Shown piece by piece: positions 9,989-20,776 of a stretch of DNA of 64,000 nucleotides (within the stretch, counting starts at the first letter, position 1; each line of letters opens with the position of its first letter). This DNA is from Nipponacmea schrenckii. Lineage: Eukaryota; Mollusca; Gastropoda; Lottiidae. The notes beneath the pieces were generated by a model. The model was not told the origin of the DNA and made no database searches. It saw nothing but the letters and a program-made list of their open reading frames with translations. A program made the position numbers and the translations under genes. Location of the stretch: the NCBI GenBank assembly GCA_030562195.1, contig CM060203.1, positions 13,830,534 through 13,894,533 of the forward strand. Direction: 5' to 3'.

Positions 9989-10062
9989 TTAAGTCTTCAT
10001 TGCTCAATAATCTAGCTAAAGAAATATGACTGTGGTGTTTAGAACGTAAAATTTGGCATGTC

Positions 10063-11083
10063 CTCTTTGGTGAGAATTTGGCATGTATATTGTTCCGAAG
10101 CACGTTGTAGACGTGTAGACAATGAATCCCCCCTGACAATAATTGATAATTTCTGAATTTAAGCGTGTTGAAAAATGTCAACATAGGTGACCCAGTTTTG
10201 TTCCTGTTGTTATTTTTTGATGTTTTTATTCAATCAGAGGACTAAAATGTGCTTGTTTATATTTGTAGGATTGTTGTAGACCTATAATAGGAAAATGTCC
10301 AATTACAGACCAATTTTGCGGAAAATGCCGAATGGTAATTTGGTTTTAAAAGCATCAGACAGAGCGAATCTTGTCGCTGTTTCTGTTCAGAAGCAGAAGA
10401 CTAATAAAAATTTTGGAAAACAGATGTCCAAAGAAGAGGTAATTATGCCGTAGATATTCACTAGATCTGTAATTCATAACTCTGTTGACGACTGACGACA
10501 ATTATTTTCCGGCAATCAAATGTGTCTCACTTAATAAGACGAATGGACCAAACTTTAGAATAAATACCAGTAGGCCTATAAAAAAAAAACCCAGACATGT
10601 CCGAGTAAAATAATCAGCTAATATTATAATGCTTTATTAAAGGTTGAAAGTGAAGCTAAAGGCAGATTGAAGGCTAATGGCCAGGATCCAGATAATGAAA
10701 TGGCAGTTCTAAGTTTGTCAACTCTTCAATTTGGTCGATACAGGGGCAAGACTTTTGTGTGGCTTCTGACTAACGATATGGGTTGGGCAGTGATGGTGAT
10801 GTCTGATCACATGTGAAGCAGAAGTGAAAAGACATTCGACACCCCAGATGCACAATGGGACAACAAAGAAGCACTTTGGAGGTGAGCTCTTATCGTATTA
10901 TAAATTGAAGTCTCACCTATTCTTATAGAGTACCGTACCTGACAATAAAAATGCATGTTTACAAAATTATGAAGACAGCTCACATGTACCGGTATGTATT
11001 TGTTTATTTTCAGATACTGTAGTGCCTTTAGTGAGGTGATATCTCTAATCAAGGTGAGAAGCAGGGTTGCAAGACTGAAAGCT
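10063..11083 (+). pseudogene. K1' 5' exons (duplicate, deleted)
   Basis: Exon 1' is 10295-10438, exon 2' is 10643-10881 and exon 3' starts at 11014, matching K1 with the same splice sites. Exon 2' has a TGA at 10814-10816 where K1 has CGA (M-R to M-stop). Exon 3' is cut after 'agactgaaagct' and fused to the C-terminal region. The DUF6729-like and DDE-like parts are entirely lost. This copy is clearly non-functional. Confidence 0.75.
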
Positions 11084-12206
11084 GTAGGAGGCTCCTGCAA
11101 AAGAAGAGTCTATTGGTCCCGGTGGTCTGTTAGTGTGGGAAACCATTCAAGATTTGGCAAGGCGGTTTTTCATCTCCACGATTTGACCAGCATCTCAACT
11201 CTAATGGCTGAAGAAATCATAGGGTTATGGAAAGAGCTACCGCCTAGTCTACAAGCCAGCAAGGTCTTGTATCCACCTAGGTTCAGATCAGACAAGAGCA
11301 TGTAGGCAGATTCATGAGATCCAAACCATGTGCTACAGTGACAAGCGCGTCCTCTACTGCAACAGGAGCTGTACAGAGCCTGAAGAGAGCTATGGTCGGG
11401 AGCAACTCTGGTCCTGCAACCAATGTAGATGCTAGCCCTCTGGTTGAAGCTATTTGTGTTTTTGAGTCTGCCTACACTGCGCCAATCCAGCAACACAAGA
11501 AGTCCACATCCAAATGGAGAGGATCCTGGACAGTTACCACCATATTCGCTCGCTGGTGATCAATCATGATAGGCTCATGTCGGAAACCAACATCCAGTTG
11601 TTTGAGCTCAACCAAACCAGTCTGATGGTGTGGTGGAATCACCGATAGAAAACGATGGAGAAGAGGGTCCTTTCCCAGGGCATACCACCCGTTTCTGCAC
11701 CAACAGTCAGTACAGAAATTCAACCTCCACCAAGGAAGTTACCTCGGATGAGGCCTCCACCATCACCTGCTGATCAACATCCGATAAGAGTCATCAGACC
11801 CGTATCCAGTGCTCCAGCCGGAAAATTCAGAATGCCTTGTCCACCACCTCCACCGCCGTCTTATATGGCATCAACTGTAGTGTTTCCGAACGTCGTCCAG
11901 TTCAGCAGCACTCGTCATATTGCCATCCCAAAGACGATGCTCTACAACCAAACGAAGAGAGCACAGGAAGCAGCAGGACAAGCCATTCCAAAGAGGAAAT
12001 ACCAAAGAGCCAACACCTTCAACGTCTGCTCACATTGCCACAATCCAAAGACGAAAGATTGCAACCACAGTCGTCATGTTGGTACCTTTAGTGTAGACAC
12101 CTACTGCCCCAGTGTCCAGGGAGCCGATGGTACCACCAAGGAACAGTGGCTTGCTTCTAGAAAACTGGCCAACCCACCAAAACCAAAGAATCAGCCTACT
12201 CAGTAA
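11084..12206 (+). pseudogene. K1' C-terminal region
   Basis: After the internal deletion the sequence resumes at 'aggaggctcctgcaaaag' (K1 4658). A shift at 11304, where one G fewer than K1 gives a TAG, breaks the D-L-T-S-I-S-T...F-R-S-D-K frame, and the 11515 region has another one-base loss. The last segment (11655-12206) is open, with the poly-proline run and C-S-H-C-H-N-P-K-T...Y-C-P module. It is nearly identical to 5230-5781. Confidence 0.7.
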
Positions 12207-12316
12207 ATTAACAACCAAATCACAGCCGACCCGGTAAAAAAAAAAACAAGCAGAGCAGAAAACAACTGCCGGTTATCTTTTCCCCTCCCCTTAAATGACA
12301 CAACGTGAGTTATGGA

Positions 12317-12833
12317 TCCAAACATCATCTTGCTTTAGAAGAAATTTCACCAACCAAAACTGCAATTCTGAGCAGGTCCCCTCTACAGTTCGGCAGGTAT
12401 CGAGGCAAGACTTTCATTTGGTTACTGCAGAATGATGTGGGCTGGGCAGTTAGTTTGTTGGCTGACCATATCCGACTTAGAGAATCCCAGGCCCCTCCAT
12501 CTACGCCTGATTTGCAACACGATAATAAGGAAGCTTTGCTGAGGTATGCCTTCCTTTGTCCCGAAATGAAATCAGCCGTGGAGGATAGGATACGCGTCAA
12601 CAGGTACAGGTCCCAGCCACAGTCAACTGATGTTGGAGGCGATGTGGTGATTGGTTTCGGTCCCTTCCCCAAACTGACTCGGGCTCAACTGTGGAATTCT
12701 TCACGAGGAGACCACAAGGACTATGTGGCGACTGTCCTTCACCATCCTGTATCTAATCCTGGAGGAAGCCTTGACCGTCTGAAGAGGTATTTCACGAAGC
12801 AGCAAGAAGTACTTGTTACCAGTTGTGAGAAAT
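12317..12833 (+). pseudogene. K2a N-terminal region
   Basis: A K2 frame starts at K-H-H-L-A-L-E-E-I-S-P-T, fused behind the K1' 3' flank at 'atggatcc'. It continues with L-Q-F-G-R-Y-R-G-K-T-F-I-W-L-L, D-N-K-E-A-L-L-R-Y-A, and G-D-V-V-I-G-F-G-P-F-P-K-L, all without introns. The equivalent K1 region is split by two introns. The frame is interrupted at 12833 by the ISL2EU element (AT duplicated at 12832-12833 and 22615-22616) and resumes at 22617. Confidence 0.75.
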
Positions 12834-12899
12834 GGGGTTCACCGCCGCGCGAATCCGCTAGGTGGCATAAGTGTACTATCAGTTACCACAGACGCTAAA

Positions 12900-13000
12900 A
12901 TGGCGGCGTGTTATGAAACTTTCACTGTGCAGATGTTGAAGAGAGAGCTTATAAGAAGAAATGCAACTACATCTGGAAGAAAAACAGATCTTGTCGAAAG
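12900..13000 (+). CDS. ISL2EU protein 2, exon 1 (SAP motif)
   Basis: The exon starts MAACYETFTVQML and contains the K-R-E-L-I-R-R-N...G-R-K-T-D-L-V-E-R pattern of a SAP domain, a short helix-extended-helix DNA-binding motif. The exon is 101 nt, ends in phase 2 and is followed by GTAATT. It lies 16 bp inside the left terminal repeat. The DIRS insertion at 13101 falls in the intron after it. The next exon I can support is at 18542; whether an exon between them was lost is unclear. Confidence 0.7.
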
Positions 13001-13358
13001 GTAATTATGTCATTTGATAAAGAGAAAAACAGAAACAAGGCTGTTAATAGGATTTGTAGTGTCGATTGAGCCAGTAAAAGAAGAGTATCTGGTAGGCCCC
13101 AATTTTATTACGTCACTACACTTCAAGGGATCACATGAGATGTGCGCACGCATGTATTCACCAGTTCGTACCATGTATTTGTCATGACAAGACGTGTTGT
13201 TTTGACATCTACTTTTGTAATTTAGAAGTATTTTAGTTTGAAAATACTTTGATTGAGCTTTTTTCGTCAGGCCATAAGGTTTTTAAACGATTGAAAATTA
13301 TTACGAGGTAGTAATTTATTCGTTTTATTTCATTGAGAGTTTTTGTACGTTATTCAAG

Positions 13359-14107
13359 ATGGCGGACGAAGCGAAAATTGTTGAGAATCATGTACTTTCT
13401 AACTCATTAAAAAGGCCTTTTAGCTCAATTAAATCTGGTGTAGATGTTAGTGGCGAGGCTACTAGCTTGGATATTAATAATAACACCAAGAGTAAAATCG
13501 TCGAGAGATGTTCAGCCATCAACATCGAAACAATCGAAGGCGAGGCCTCCGATAGCTGTGAAGGAGCCGACGATGTCGGATATCATGAACTTTTTAAAAG
13601 ATTCCCAAGCTAAACAGGATGAACGAATTAAAAATATGAGTGACAAGGTGGAAGAAATGTATTATTAGAGATTATGATGAATTGGATGAAGAATGTCTTT
13701 TGAGAGATAGTAACGATGAATATGATGTTGTTACTCTGTTTGATGACCAAGAACAACCTCCTTCTAAAAAATCTAAACTAGATGAAACTCAGAGTCACAC
13801 ACAGTCACAAGATAAAGATTCAGAAAGTTCTTTTTCAGTATTAACCCAAAAGTATAAAAATACTGAAACAATGGATCTTGATGTAGATCAAGGTTTGGCT
13901 GATATGGTGAATCTAGTCTTTCGAGAAGGGCTAGCTGATGATAAACTCTCTGATATGCTTAAATCAATTAATAGACCAGAAAATTGTTCATCTCTTCAAA
14001 AGACCAGAGTTAACCAATTAGTTTGGAACTTATTAAGTGTAGAAACAAGAACAGATGATTCTAAGTTTCAATTTATTCAAAATTCGTCTTATAAAGGCAG
14101 CAGTTAA
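13359..14107 (+). pseudogene. DIRS gag-like region, copy B
   Basis: Same content as 6970-7717, with an additional two-base insertion at 13665-13667 that creates a TAG after E-E-M-Y-Y, so copy B has one more break than copy A. The acidic D-E-L-D-E-E-C block and the G insertion before A-A-V-N-M-T-K are shared with copy A. Confidence 0.6.
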
Positions 14108-15338
14108 TATGACTAAAATTGCTAGTGAGCTCAATAAACAGGAGGCTTCTGATGACCTTCGATCGTTGTTGCATTTGAACGCAGATGCTTTGGCATTGCT
14201 GGGCCACACAAATAAACTCATTAATTTGAAAAGTAAAGAATTGCATAAACCTGATTTAGGAAAAGAATACTTTCATTTAAGCTCACAAACTCTGCCATTT
14301 ACGGATCTTCTGTACGGAGATGATGTGTCCAAAAGTGTAAAGGAAATTCGGGACATAAATCGGATTGGAAAGAAAATTACTTCTCGATTCCAAAGAGGCT
14401 ACATAGACTATAGAAGCTCTCGAGGTCGTGGTAGAGGATCACGACGTGGTAGAGGAAGCTTTAGAGGCAGAAGTCGTTCCAACTGGAGACGTTGGTCATA
14501 TAGTTCTGATTACTCATCAAATAATGTTAAGAAGGATTCAAAAAACTCCAAAAAAGTAGGTGAGGTATGTATACCTTCAATTAGCACAGGTAGTAATGCC
14601 ATTATTGATTTTAAGGCAGGTAGACTGTGTCATTTTGTACATGAATGGCAAGCTTTAACATCTGATAAAAACATTCTTGATATTGTATCAAACTGTCATA
14701 TTGAATTTGACCATGTTCCAGTGCCATATGAATGTGTCTCTAATTTATCCAAATTTAATGCAGTAGAAACAAAAATTATAGATAAGGAAATAGAAAAATT
14801 TTTGTTAATGGGAGTCATTAAACAAGTCAGCTCTTGTGAGGGCCAATTTGTTTCTCCTATTTTTACTAGGCCGAAAAAGGATAGTAGTACTGAAAATCGT
14901 GTCATTCTAAATTTGAAAAAATTAAATACATACATTACATATCATCACTTTAAAATGGACACATTCGAGTCTGCTATTAAGTTAATTAAACCTAATAGTT
15001 TTTTAGCTTCAATAGATTTACGTCATGCGTATTATTCTGTTTCTATGGCATTGGAACATCAAAAGTATTTGAGATTTATGTGGAAAGGTAATATTTACCA
15101 GTATACCTGCCTTCCTAGTGGAATTGCTTTTGCTCCACGACTTTTTACTAAATTACTAAAGCCTGTGTATGCTACTCTTCGTAGATTTGGTTACACAAAT
15201 GTAGGGTACATAGATGATTCGCTTCTAGTAAGTGATAGTGAATCAGAGTGTATGCAGAATATTTCCACTACTAAGAAATTGTTTGAAACATTGGGGTTTA
15301 TGAAAATAAATCTGTCATGTATCCCTGCCAAAGAATAG
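14108..15338 (+). pseudogene. DIRS reverse transcriptase, copy B
   Basis: Nearly identical to 7718-8948 (frame open from 14055), with the Arg/Gly block, S-I-D-L-R-H-A-Y and Y-I-D-D. Differences from copy A include R-K to S-K near 14232, P-C to S-C near 14832, and Y-R to N-R near 14896 in the motif T-E-[Y/N]-R-V-I-L-N-L. The Y to N change lies in a conserved RT position and may be damaging. The same downstream frameshifts are present. Confidence 0.85.
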
Positions 15339-15357
15339 CTTTTCTTGGATTGATACT

Positions 15358-15912
15358 GTGACAATGAGAGTATACTTACCTGATGAGAAATGTATATCTG
15401 TAATTAATTCTTGTCGTAAATTAATAGAAAAGAATTCTGTTAAAATACGTCATCTGGCTGAAGTAATAGGACTATTGGTCTCTACTTTTTCAGCAGTTGA
15501 GTTTGGTCAGTTATTTTATCGTTCATTGGAAATGGGAAAAATATCTGCTCTTAAAGAAAATAATGATGATTTTGATAAAAATGTTATTATATCAACTGCA
15601 ATGAAGACAGAACTTAACTGGTGGGTAGAAAATTTTAAAATTTTCAGAGCCGTAAAATTTATCAAAATAATCCAGAGGTGATTATTACAACTGATGCCTC
15701 ACTTATTGGGTGGGGTGCTTGCTATAATCGTTTAAGTATAGGAGAGCGATGGAATAAAAATGAAAGTGCTAATCACATCAACTATTTAGAATTATTGGCT
15801 GTTTATTATGCATTGAAATCCTTTTGTGCAAAAATTTTTATAATATGCATATAAAAATAATGATGGGTAATACTAGTGCCATAGCATACATCAATGCTAA
15901 AGGAGGTATTAA
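15358..15912 (+). pseudogene. DIRS RT connection and RNase H, copy B
   Basis: Equivalent to 8968-9517. The frame at 15358 stays open slightly longer than in copy A because 'gaaaattttaaaattttcag' replaces a shorter sequence, then closes at 15681. RNase H follows in another frame (T-T-D-A-S-L-I-G-W-G). A local insertion near 15832 ('aaaatttttataat') disrupts the block before the D-N-T-S Asp, and that Asp codon reads GGT (M-G-N-T-S), so a catalytic Asp is also lost in this copy. Confidence 0.7.
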
Positions 15913-16385
15913 AGGGGCACAATCTTGACTTTTAGGGGTCGTTTTGGGCCTTAATTACATTTAAACAGTCCTCAGAAATACTCAAACTCTAAGAAAATCG
16001 CAAAATACCTTGAAATATACCTCAAAAATTTCACTTTTTTTTTTTTTTCCGTGCTGTACGCGGCTGGTCTTCAGTCAGTCTGAAAATTGTGTGTCCTGTT
16101 TACAAAATCTACAATTGCTGTTATATGTATTTTCTTTTTGTTTTATCAGTGTGGGCCTGCGCAGTAGTCTATTTATAACTCTTTGATTTTCCAATATGGC
16201 GGGACGTTCATAATATCTTAAGACATTATGATTTTCAAACACGGATAAATATGTATACCCATGGATTTGAAGGCTCAAATTTCAAAGGTAAGCTCTATAG
16301 ACTATTTTTTGATTAGCTAAACAAAAGATTTCATGTGTTTGAGGCTGTCGGATGATTGTCCGAAACAAATCAAGACTGTGCCCCT
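15913..16385 (+). mobile_element. TTAA-flanked MITE, copy B (473 bp)
   Basis: The same insertion as 9518-9988, with AGGGGCACA(A/G)TCTTGA inverted ends and TTAA at 15909-15912 and 16386-16389. It holds a T-rich run at 16037-16048 and no coding capacity. Its identical position within the two DIRS copies shows that it was present before the duplication. Confidence 0.85.
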
Positions 16386-16389
16386 TTAA

Positions 16390-17014
16390 GTCTTCATTGC
16401 TCAATAATCTAGCTAAAGAAATATGGCTGTGGTGTTTAGAACGTAAAATTTGGCTTTCTGCTGATTATGTTGCAAGTAAAGAAAATATTGCTGACATACA
16501 TTCTAGGAAATTCAATAATCAAATTGAGTGGATGTTAGACAAAGATGTATTTCAAGACATCATTAAAGTATTTGGTTTACCAGATATAGATTTATTTGCG
16601 ACAAGAATTAATTCACAGTTGTTAAAATTTGCATCATGGAGACCTGATCCAAATGCCACGTTTATTAATGCATTTTCTTTTAACTGGCTACCTTTTTATT
16701 CTTATGCTTTTCCTCCTTTCAGTTTCATAGGGAGAGTCCTACAGAAGATAAGAGAGGAAATGGTCGAGTGTATCCTAGTTGCTCCTCTATGGCCAACTCA
16801 GTACTGGTTTCCACGAATGCTAGAATTGTTAATCGATCTCCCATTAATTCTTCCGAGGAAAGTGAATCTTCTCACAATTCCAGGAACACAAAAGAGACAT
16901 CCACTCAGTCAGAAACTCAAGTTAATTGTTTCCTATCCGGAAATTCATCCAAAAGCGAAACTTTTCAGAGCGGGCTACCTCTATCATTATGGAATCTTGG
17001 AAATCAAAAACTAA
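16390..17014 (+). pseudogene. DIRS RNase H C-terminus and connector domain
   Basis: After the MITE the frame (S-S-L-L-N-N-L-A-K-E-I-W) continues with W-L-S-A-D-Y-V-A-S-K-E-N-I-A-D-I-H-S-R, the tail of RNase H whose Asp in N-I-A-D is the usual last catalytic acid. Then comes D-I-D-L-F-A-T-R-I-N-S-Q-L and W-L-P-F-Y-S-Y-A-F-P-P-F-S, followed by A-P-L-W-P-T-Q-Y-W-F-P, the conserved stretch linking RNase H to the recombinase in DIRS-like elements. The frame closes at 17014, past the point where the recombinase frame opens. Confidence 0.8.
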
Positions 17015-17938
17015 AGGACAGTATTCAGTTTATCTCCGAAAATGGATATCGTACTGTAATAAAAAACAAATTGGTGGAATTCAAGTATCTTTAGGTGATG
17101 TTATTAATTTTTTGACAGAACTATTTGATAATGGAGCTGGATATAGTGCAGTAAATACTGCTCGTTCTGCATTAAGTGCTATTGGTTTAACATTTGAAGG
17201 ATTTTCAGCTGGTTCACAACCAATGGTTATTCGCTTTTTGAAGGGCGTTTTTTCACTTACGACCAAGCATTCCGCGCCATGAAAGTATTTGGGATGTGAA
17301 TATGGTTTTGAAGTATTTAAAAGTACTTTCACCGGTAGCGTCTATTTCCCTGAAGGATTTGACATTAAAATTATCAACTCTTATTGCATTGATTACAGCT
17401 GGTAGAATACAGACACTGCATTTACTGAGTATACACAATATTCGTAAGGGACCAAATGGATACACTTGTTTATAGATGGTTTACTGAAACAAGCTAGGCC
17501 AGGTTTTCAACAGCGTGAGGTTGAACTCCTAGCTTACCCTTCTGATCGTAGGATTTGTGTTATTACTTGTATTAAAGAATATTTAAAACGGACATCACAG
17601 TTAAGGTGTAACTGTTCCTATTTGTTTATAAGTTATGTTAAACCTCACAAGCGAGTTTCACGAGATACAATAAGTCGTTGGATCAAATGTGTTCTGAGTC
17701 AAGCTTGGTATAGACATGTCAATGTTTTCGAGTCATAGTACACGTTCTGCTAGCTGTGTCAAAAGCAAAAACTAATTCAGTGGCATTGTCTGACATTTTA
17801 AAAACTGCTGGATGGTCCAATTCGGGAACTTTTTCCAAGTTTTATGATAAGAAAGTTCATGGTCTTGTTTCTCAACGTTTTCAGAGATCTGTTTTAGACC
17901 ACACACAAACTGAAATTAGTGACAGTGATTAAATTAGT
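16926..17938 (+). pseudogene. DIRS tyrosine recombinase
   Basis: The SAM-like N domain reads S-I-I-M-E-S-W-K-S-K-T-K-G-Q-Y (from 16986). The catalytic domain shows A-G-R-I-Q-T-L-H (first Arg, near 17400), H-S-T-R (near 17740) and the nucleophile Tyr in F-S-K-F-Y-D-K-K (near 17845), the R...HxxR...Y set that replaces an integrase in DIRS elements. Shifts near 17275, 17465 and 17735-17757 divide it into four frames. The natural stop is TAA at about 17930. It is inactive as read. Confidence 0.8.
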
Positions 17939-18085
17939 ATGATAGTAAGGTAGTGAAAGAAGAAACTTTTCACTGAAAGCACTGGCCAAGTATTATACAC
18001 ATTGTGCATAGAATGTTTATATGTTGGGTTGTATGTTGTTACTATAATATAAAGGTTGTTGATAAATGAAACTTGTTTTATTCTA

Positions 18086-18426
18086 GATTGTGCACTTGAG
18101 CTTTAAAGTCTCATGTGATCCCTTGAAGTGTAGTGACGTAATAAAATTTAAAAAATAAACGAGCCTTACCTTGGTTAAGGTGAAGTTTGTTTATAATTTT
18201 ATTAGTCACGTAACACGAAAGGGATCAGATGCCCTCCACATCAACAGTTTCATTTTGTTTTTACCCATTCCCATTTTGATTTATTACGAAGCACTACATT
18301 TGTTTGCAGTTATATTGAAGTTTTCTAAACTTTATTTTCTTTTCAAGTGCACAATCTTCTTTTAAGACTGGTGAATACATGCGTGCGCACATCACATCTG
18401 ATCCCTGACTCGTTTATTTTTTAAAT
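18086..18426 (+). repeat. DIRS internal complementary region and right terminal repeat
   Basis: 18109-18148 is the perfect 40-bp reverse complement of the left end (13101-13140). It runs directly into 18146-18163, which is the reverse complement of the right end (18409-18426). The complements of the two element ends are therefore joined inside the element, the defining internal complementary region of DIRS-1-type elements, thought to template circularisation. 18368-18426 is the right inverted terminal repeat. A related but diverged end-like block lies at 18196-18232. Confidence 0.8.
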
Positions 18427-18541
18427 CTTATTATTAATATATTGTAGGCTTAGTAGTAGCCTAGTACTAGTAGGCCTTGTCCTTTACTTTCAGTCCTCTC
18501 TTTCTTCTAATCTTAATCTAAGCAGATATTAATTTTTAAAG

Positions 18542-20342
18542 GGGGCAAGGATGTTTTCAGCCAACAGAGTTCTCGCTTGCAGCTTTTGTACAAAGGGATC
18601 ATCAACATACTTTAGTGGCATTATTGGTGCTTCAATGAAGAATAAGGTAGACCCTATCTTATTTATGAGCTCATTTAATTTGCTTTAAATAGCCAAACAA
18701 TCTTTGAAAAATTACGGAAAAACTAGTTTATGTCGCTGTGACTGATTGTGCTTCAGACCTTAAAATATCTTGGTCTAAATAAAGTGTAAATAATCAAAAT
18801 CTTGCATCCTTTTTTAACCGAAAATCTTTTCTTTTGTTTTGTTCATCACTGATTTATTATTACAGGTCAGCTATAATTTTAAATTGAAGGTAGACTCAAC
18901 TGGTGCTCCTGTTATTTCACATTGTGAGTGTCCTGCAGGGAGAACCCCCATGCTACCTGTAAGCATATTGCAGCAGTTCTTTTGATGGTGGAGCACTTAA
19001 TCACTACAGGCACTCTTCGTATTGATAAACCTTCCACAGGCCTAAATCTGTATACAAAGGTAAGCATTTAGTGCTTTTATAAGATCATCAACTATTTAGT
19101 TTTAAAGGTGAAATGCTAATCTATAGGCTATTCTTTTATTTCCACTTCAATAAATATTGAAAAAAAAAGGTATTTTAATAATTTGTGTAATGAACTAACT
19201 AGTTTCTCTGGTGAGATTTGAATATATCCCTGTCCAATATTTGTTTTATAACTGACTTTAAATTTTTTTTGCAGGTTCTCCAGTCCAGGTTGAGTCTTTG
19301 CCTTTGAAGCGGAAATGTTCTGACAAGATGTTCGAAGATCCACGTCCTCTTAAGTATAGAAACATGGCTGGCTATAATTACCATGTCCGAAACATGATGG
19401 TAAATTATTGCTCATCGTCATCTCATGACATAGCTCTTCGCTATCTTCATCCAAAGGCAGATCTTCAGACTGCAGTATGAGATCATGACTACATGGAGAA
19501 GCCCTTTACTGAGTACTGGGTTGATAGGGCAGAACAGGTAAAGATAATATATTGAAATTTTATTTTCTGAGCTCCATTATGAAACTACTGTGGCCTGCTA
19601 ATAGATAAAATATTTTCTCCATAGTTTATGATGTATATTTTATGTAATTGTAATTTGGTACTAACACTTACTTGATATTCATGGTCTATATTTTTCAGGT
19701 AACAGAAGATGAAGCCATTAATATAAAAAAAAATACTGGAGAACAAAGAAAAAATCAACTTTGGCATAAGGAGAGAAAGTGGCGACTTACAGCATCAAGG
19801 TTTGGGGTAATAACTAAAATAACATCTAGACTTAACAAAAGTAAACTTTGTCATTCACTTTTGCATGGACAAATATCTACAAGACCTATTATACATGGTA
19901 TACAATATGAAAAAAGGCTATTGCAAAGTTCGAAAAATTATATAATATTAAGACTAACAAAGCTGGACTTTTTGTTGATAAAGATATTCCTTTCTTAGGC
20001 GCAACTCCAGATGCCATAATCGATCATAATTACTTGGTAGAAGTTAAATGCCCTTTTGCAGGCCGTAATGATATGATCCAACCAGGTAGAAAATTTTCAT
20101 ATCTTTCCTACGATTTAACAGGAAATATTTGTTTAGATCAAAAAAGTAATTATTATCATCAGATTCAGGGACAATTGTATATATCTAAACGGAAAAGTTG
20201 TTATTTTGTTGTTTATACTTTTTGTGATATGTTTGTTGAAAGGATTCACTTGGACCATGACTATTTTAAATTTTCAATGCTCCCAAAACTAGAACTTTTT
20301 TACCAAGAACACCTGAAACCATATATTGCATCAGTTTTGTAA
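18542..20342 (+). pseudogene. ISL2EU protein 2: SWIM and YqaJ-type exonuclease
   Basis: Supported exons are 18542-18646, 18866-19059, 19275-19537 and 19699-20342, each bounded by AG/GT. Exon 2 starts V-S-Y-N-F-K-L and holds the SWIM zinc motif C-E-C-P-A-G...C-K-H; one base is missing in the C run at 18948, which breaks the frame inside the motif. Exon 3 has a TGA at 19478-19480. The last exon has the lambda-exonuclease/YqaJ core (A-S-R-F-G, G-A-T-P-D-A-I-I, V-E-V-K-C-P-F, Y-Y-H-Q-I-Q-G-Q-L), with one A missing near 19915. The family acts as a 5'-3' exonuclease; its role in transposition is not established. Confidence 0.8.
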
Positions 20343-20776
20343 AATCTGGCTTCTGTCTTTGTCAACTCATCCGCAAGTCTGTTTGGCATTGTTTTTGTTT
20401 CAAAGAACATATTGTCTTCAGTTTTTTAGCTTTCAGTGTTGAGCTTCATATTCATGTGCGACTTTTTCATAAAAAACAATGTAATTGTGTACAAGTATTT
20501 TATTAAATGTGTATACAACAACTAAAAACTGTGAATAAGTTTGTTTATGATTAACTAAATATATTTTGCTTTTGAATAATCAGAAAATGATAGTCTGACA
20601 TTTTATTGAATGATTGTGCATGATAATATAAATGTTCGTAATAAATATATGAAAAAAAAATTTGTTTATGTTGATTAGGACTTTCTTTTATAAGACAAAT
20701 CAAGCAAACTCATTTACAATTGAATTTCTGAAATTTGAAATTGAAAAGCAGACATAGACAATTCTAGACCCAAGAA
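20343..20776. other. Intergenic space between convergent ISL2EU genes
   Basis: This is A/T-rich sequence between the ends of the YqaJ gene (+) and the transposase gene (-). It contains AATAAA-like hexamers (for example near 20639) that could serve for polyadenylation. I see no gene in it. Confidence 0.5.

Larger units (their letters stand above)
6711..10057 (+). mobile_element. DIRS-type retrotransposon, copy A (3'-truncated)
   Basis: The left end (6712-6751 and onward to 'ttcaccag') is identical to the left inverted terminal repeat of copy B. It holds gag-like, RT and RNase H regions and the same TTAA MITE, then stops at about 10057 in the RNase H/connector region at the boundary of the segmental duplication. 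The tyrosine recombinase, internal complementary region and right terminal repeat are missing, so this copy could not move by itself. Confidence 0.85.
1331..10062 (+). repeat. Segmental duplication, unit A
   Basis: This stretch is repeated in tandem at 10063-16451 with near identity. It holds K1, the left part of K2a, the left end of the ISL2EU element, and the DIRS up to its RNase H region. The junction with unit B (about 10057-10063) joins DIRS sequence ending 'aaaatttggc' to 'ctctttggtg', the sequence at 1331, with about five filler bases. Both flanks share 'aatttggc', consistent with microhomology-mediated joining. Unit B lacks the equivalents of 2351-4657. The two units also carry different deletions at 5896-6113 and around 12319. 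Confidence 0.85.
10063..16451 (+). repeat. Segmental duplication, unit B
   Basis: This is the second copy of 1331-10057, with two large differences. The equivalents of 2351-4657 are deleted (junction near 11083), and the K1/K2a junction lies at a different place (12319 versus 6113). Past 16451 the DIRS continues intact to its right end. Unit B is thus the original chromosomal context on the right, and unit A was added upstream by tandem duplication. Confidence 0.85.
13101..18426 (+). mobile_element. DIRS-type retrotransposon, copy B (full length)
   Basis: The left inverted terminal repeat starts at about 13101 ('aattttattacgtcac') and the right one ends at about 18426 ('ctcgtttattttttaaat'). 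The inner 26 bp of the left repeat (13139-13164) is perfectly complementary to 18368-18393. Next to the right repeat is an internal complementary region (see 18086-18426). Order: gag-like, RT, RNase H, connector, tyrosine recombinase. There is no integrase and no target duplication is evident, as expected for DIRS. It sits in an intron of the ISL2EU YqaJ gene. All frames carry shifts, and the 473-bp MITE interrupts RNase H. Confidence 0.9.
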
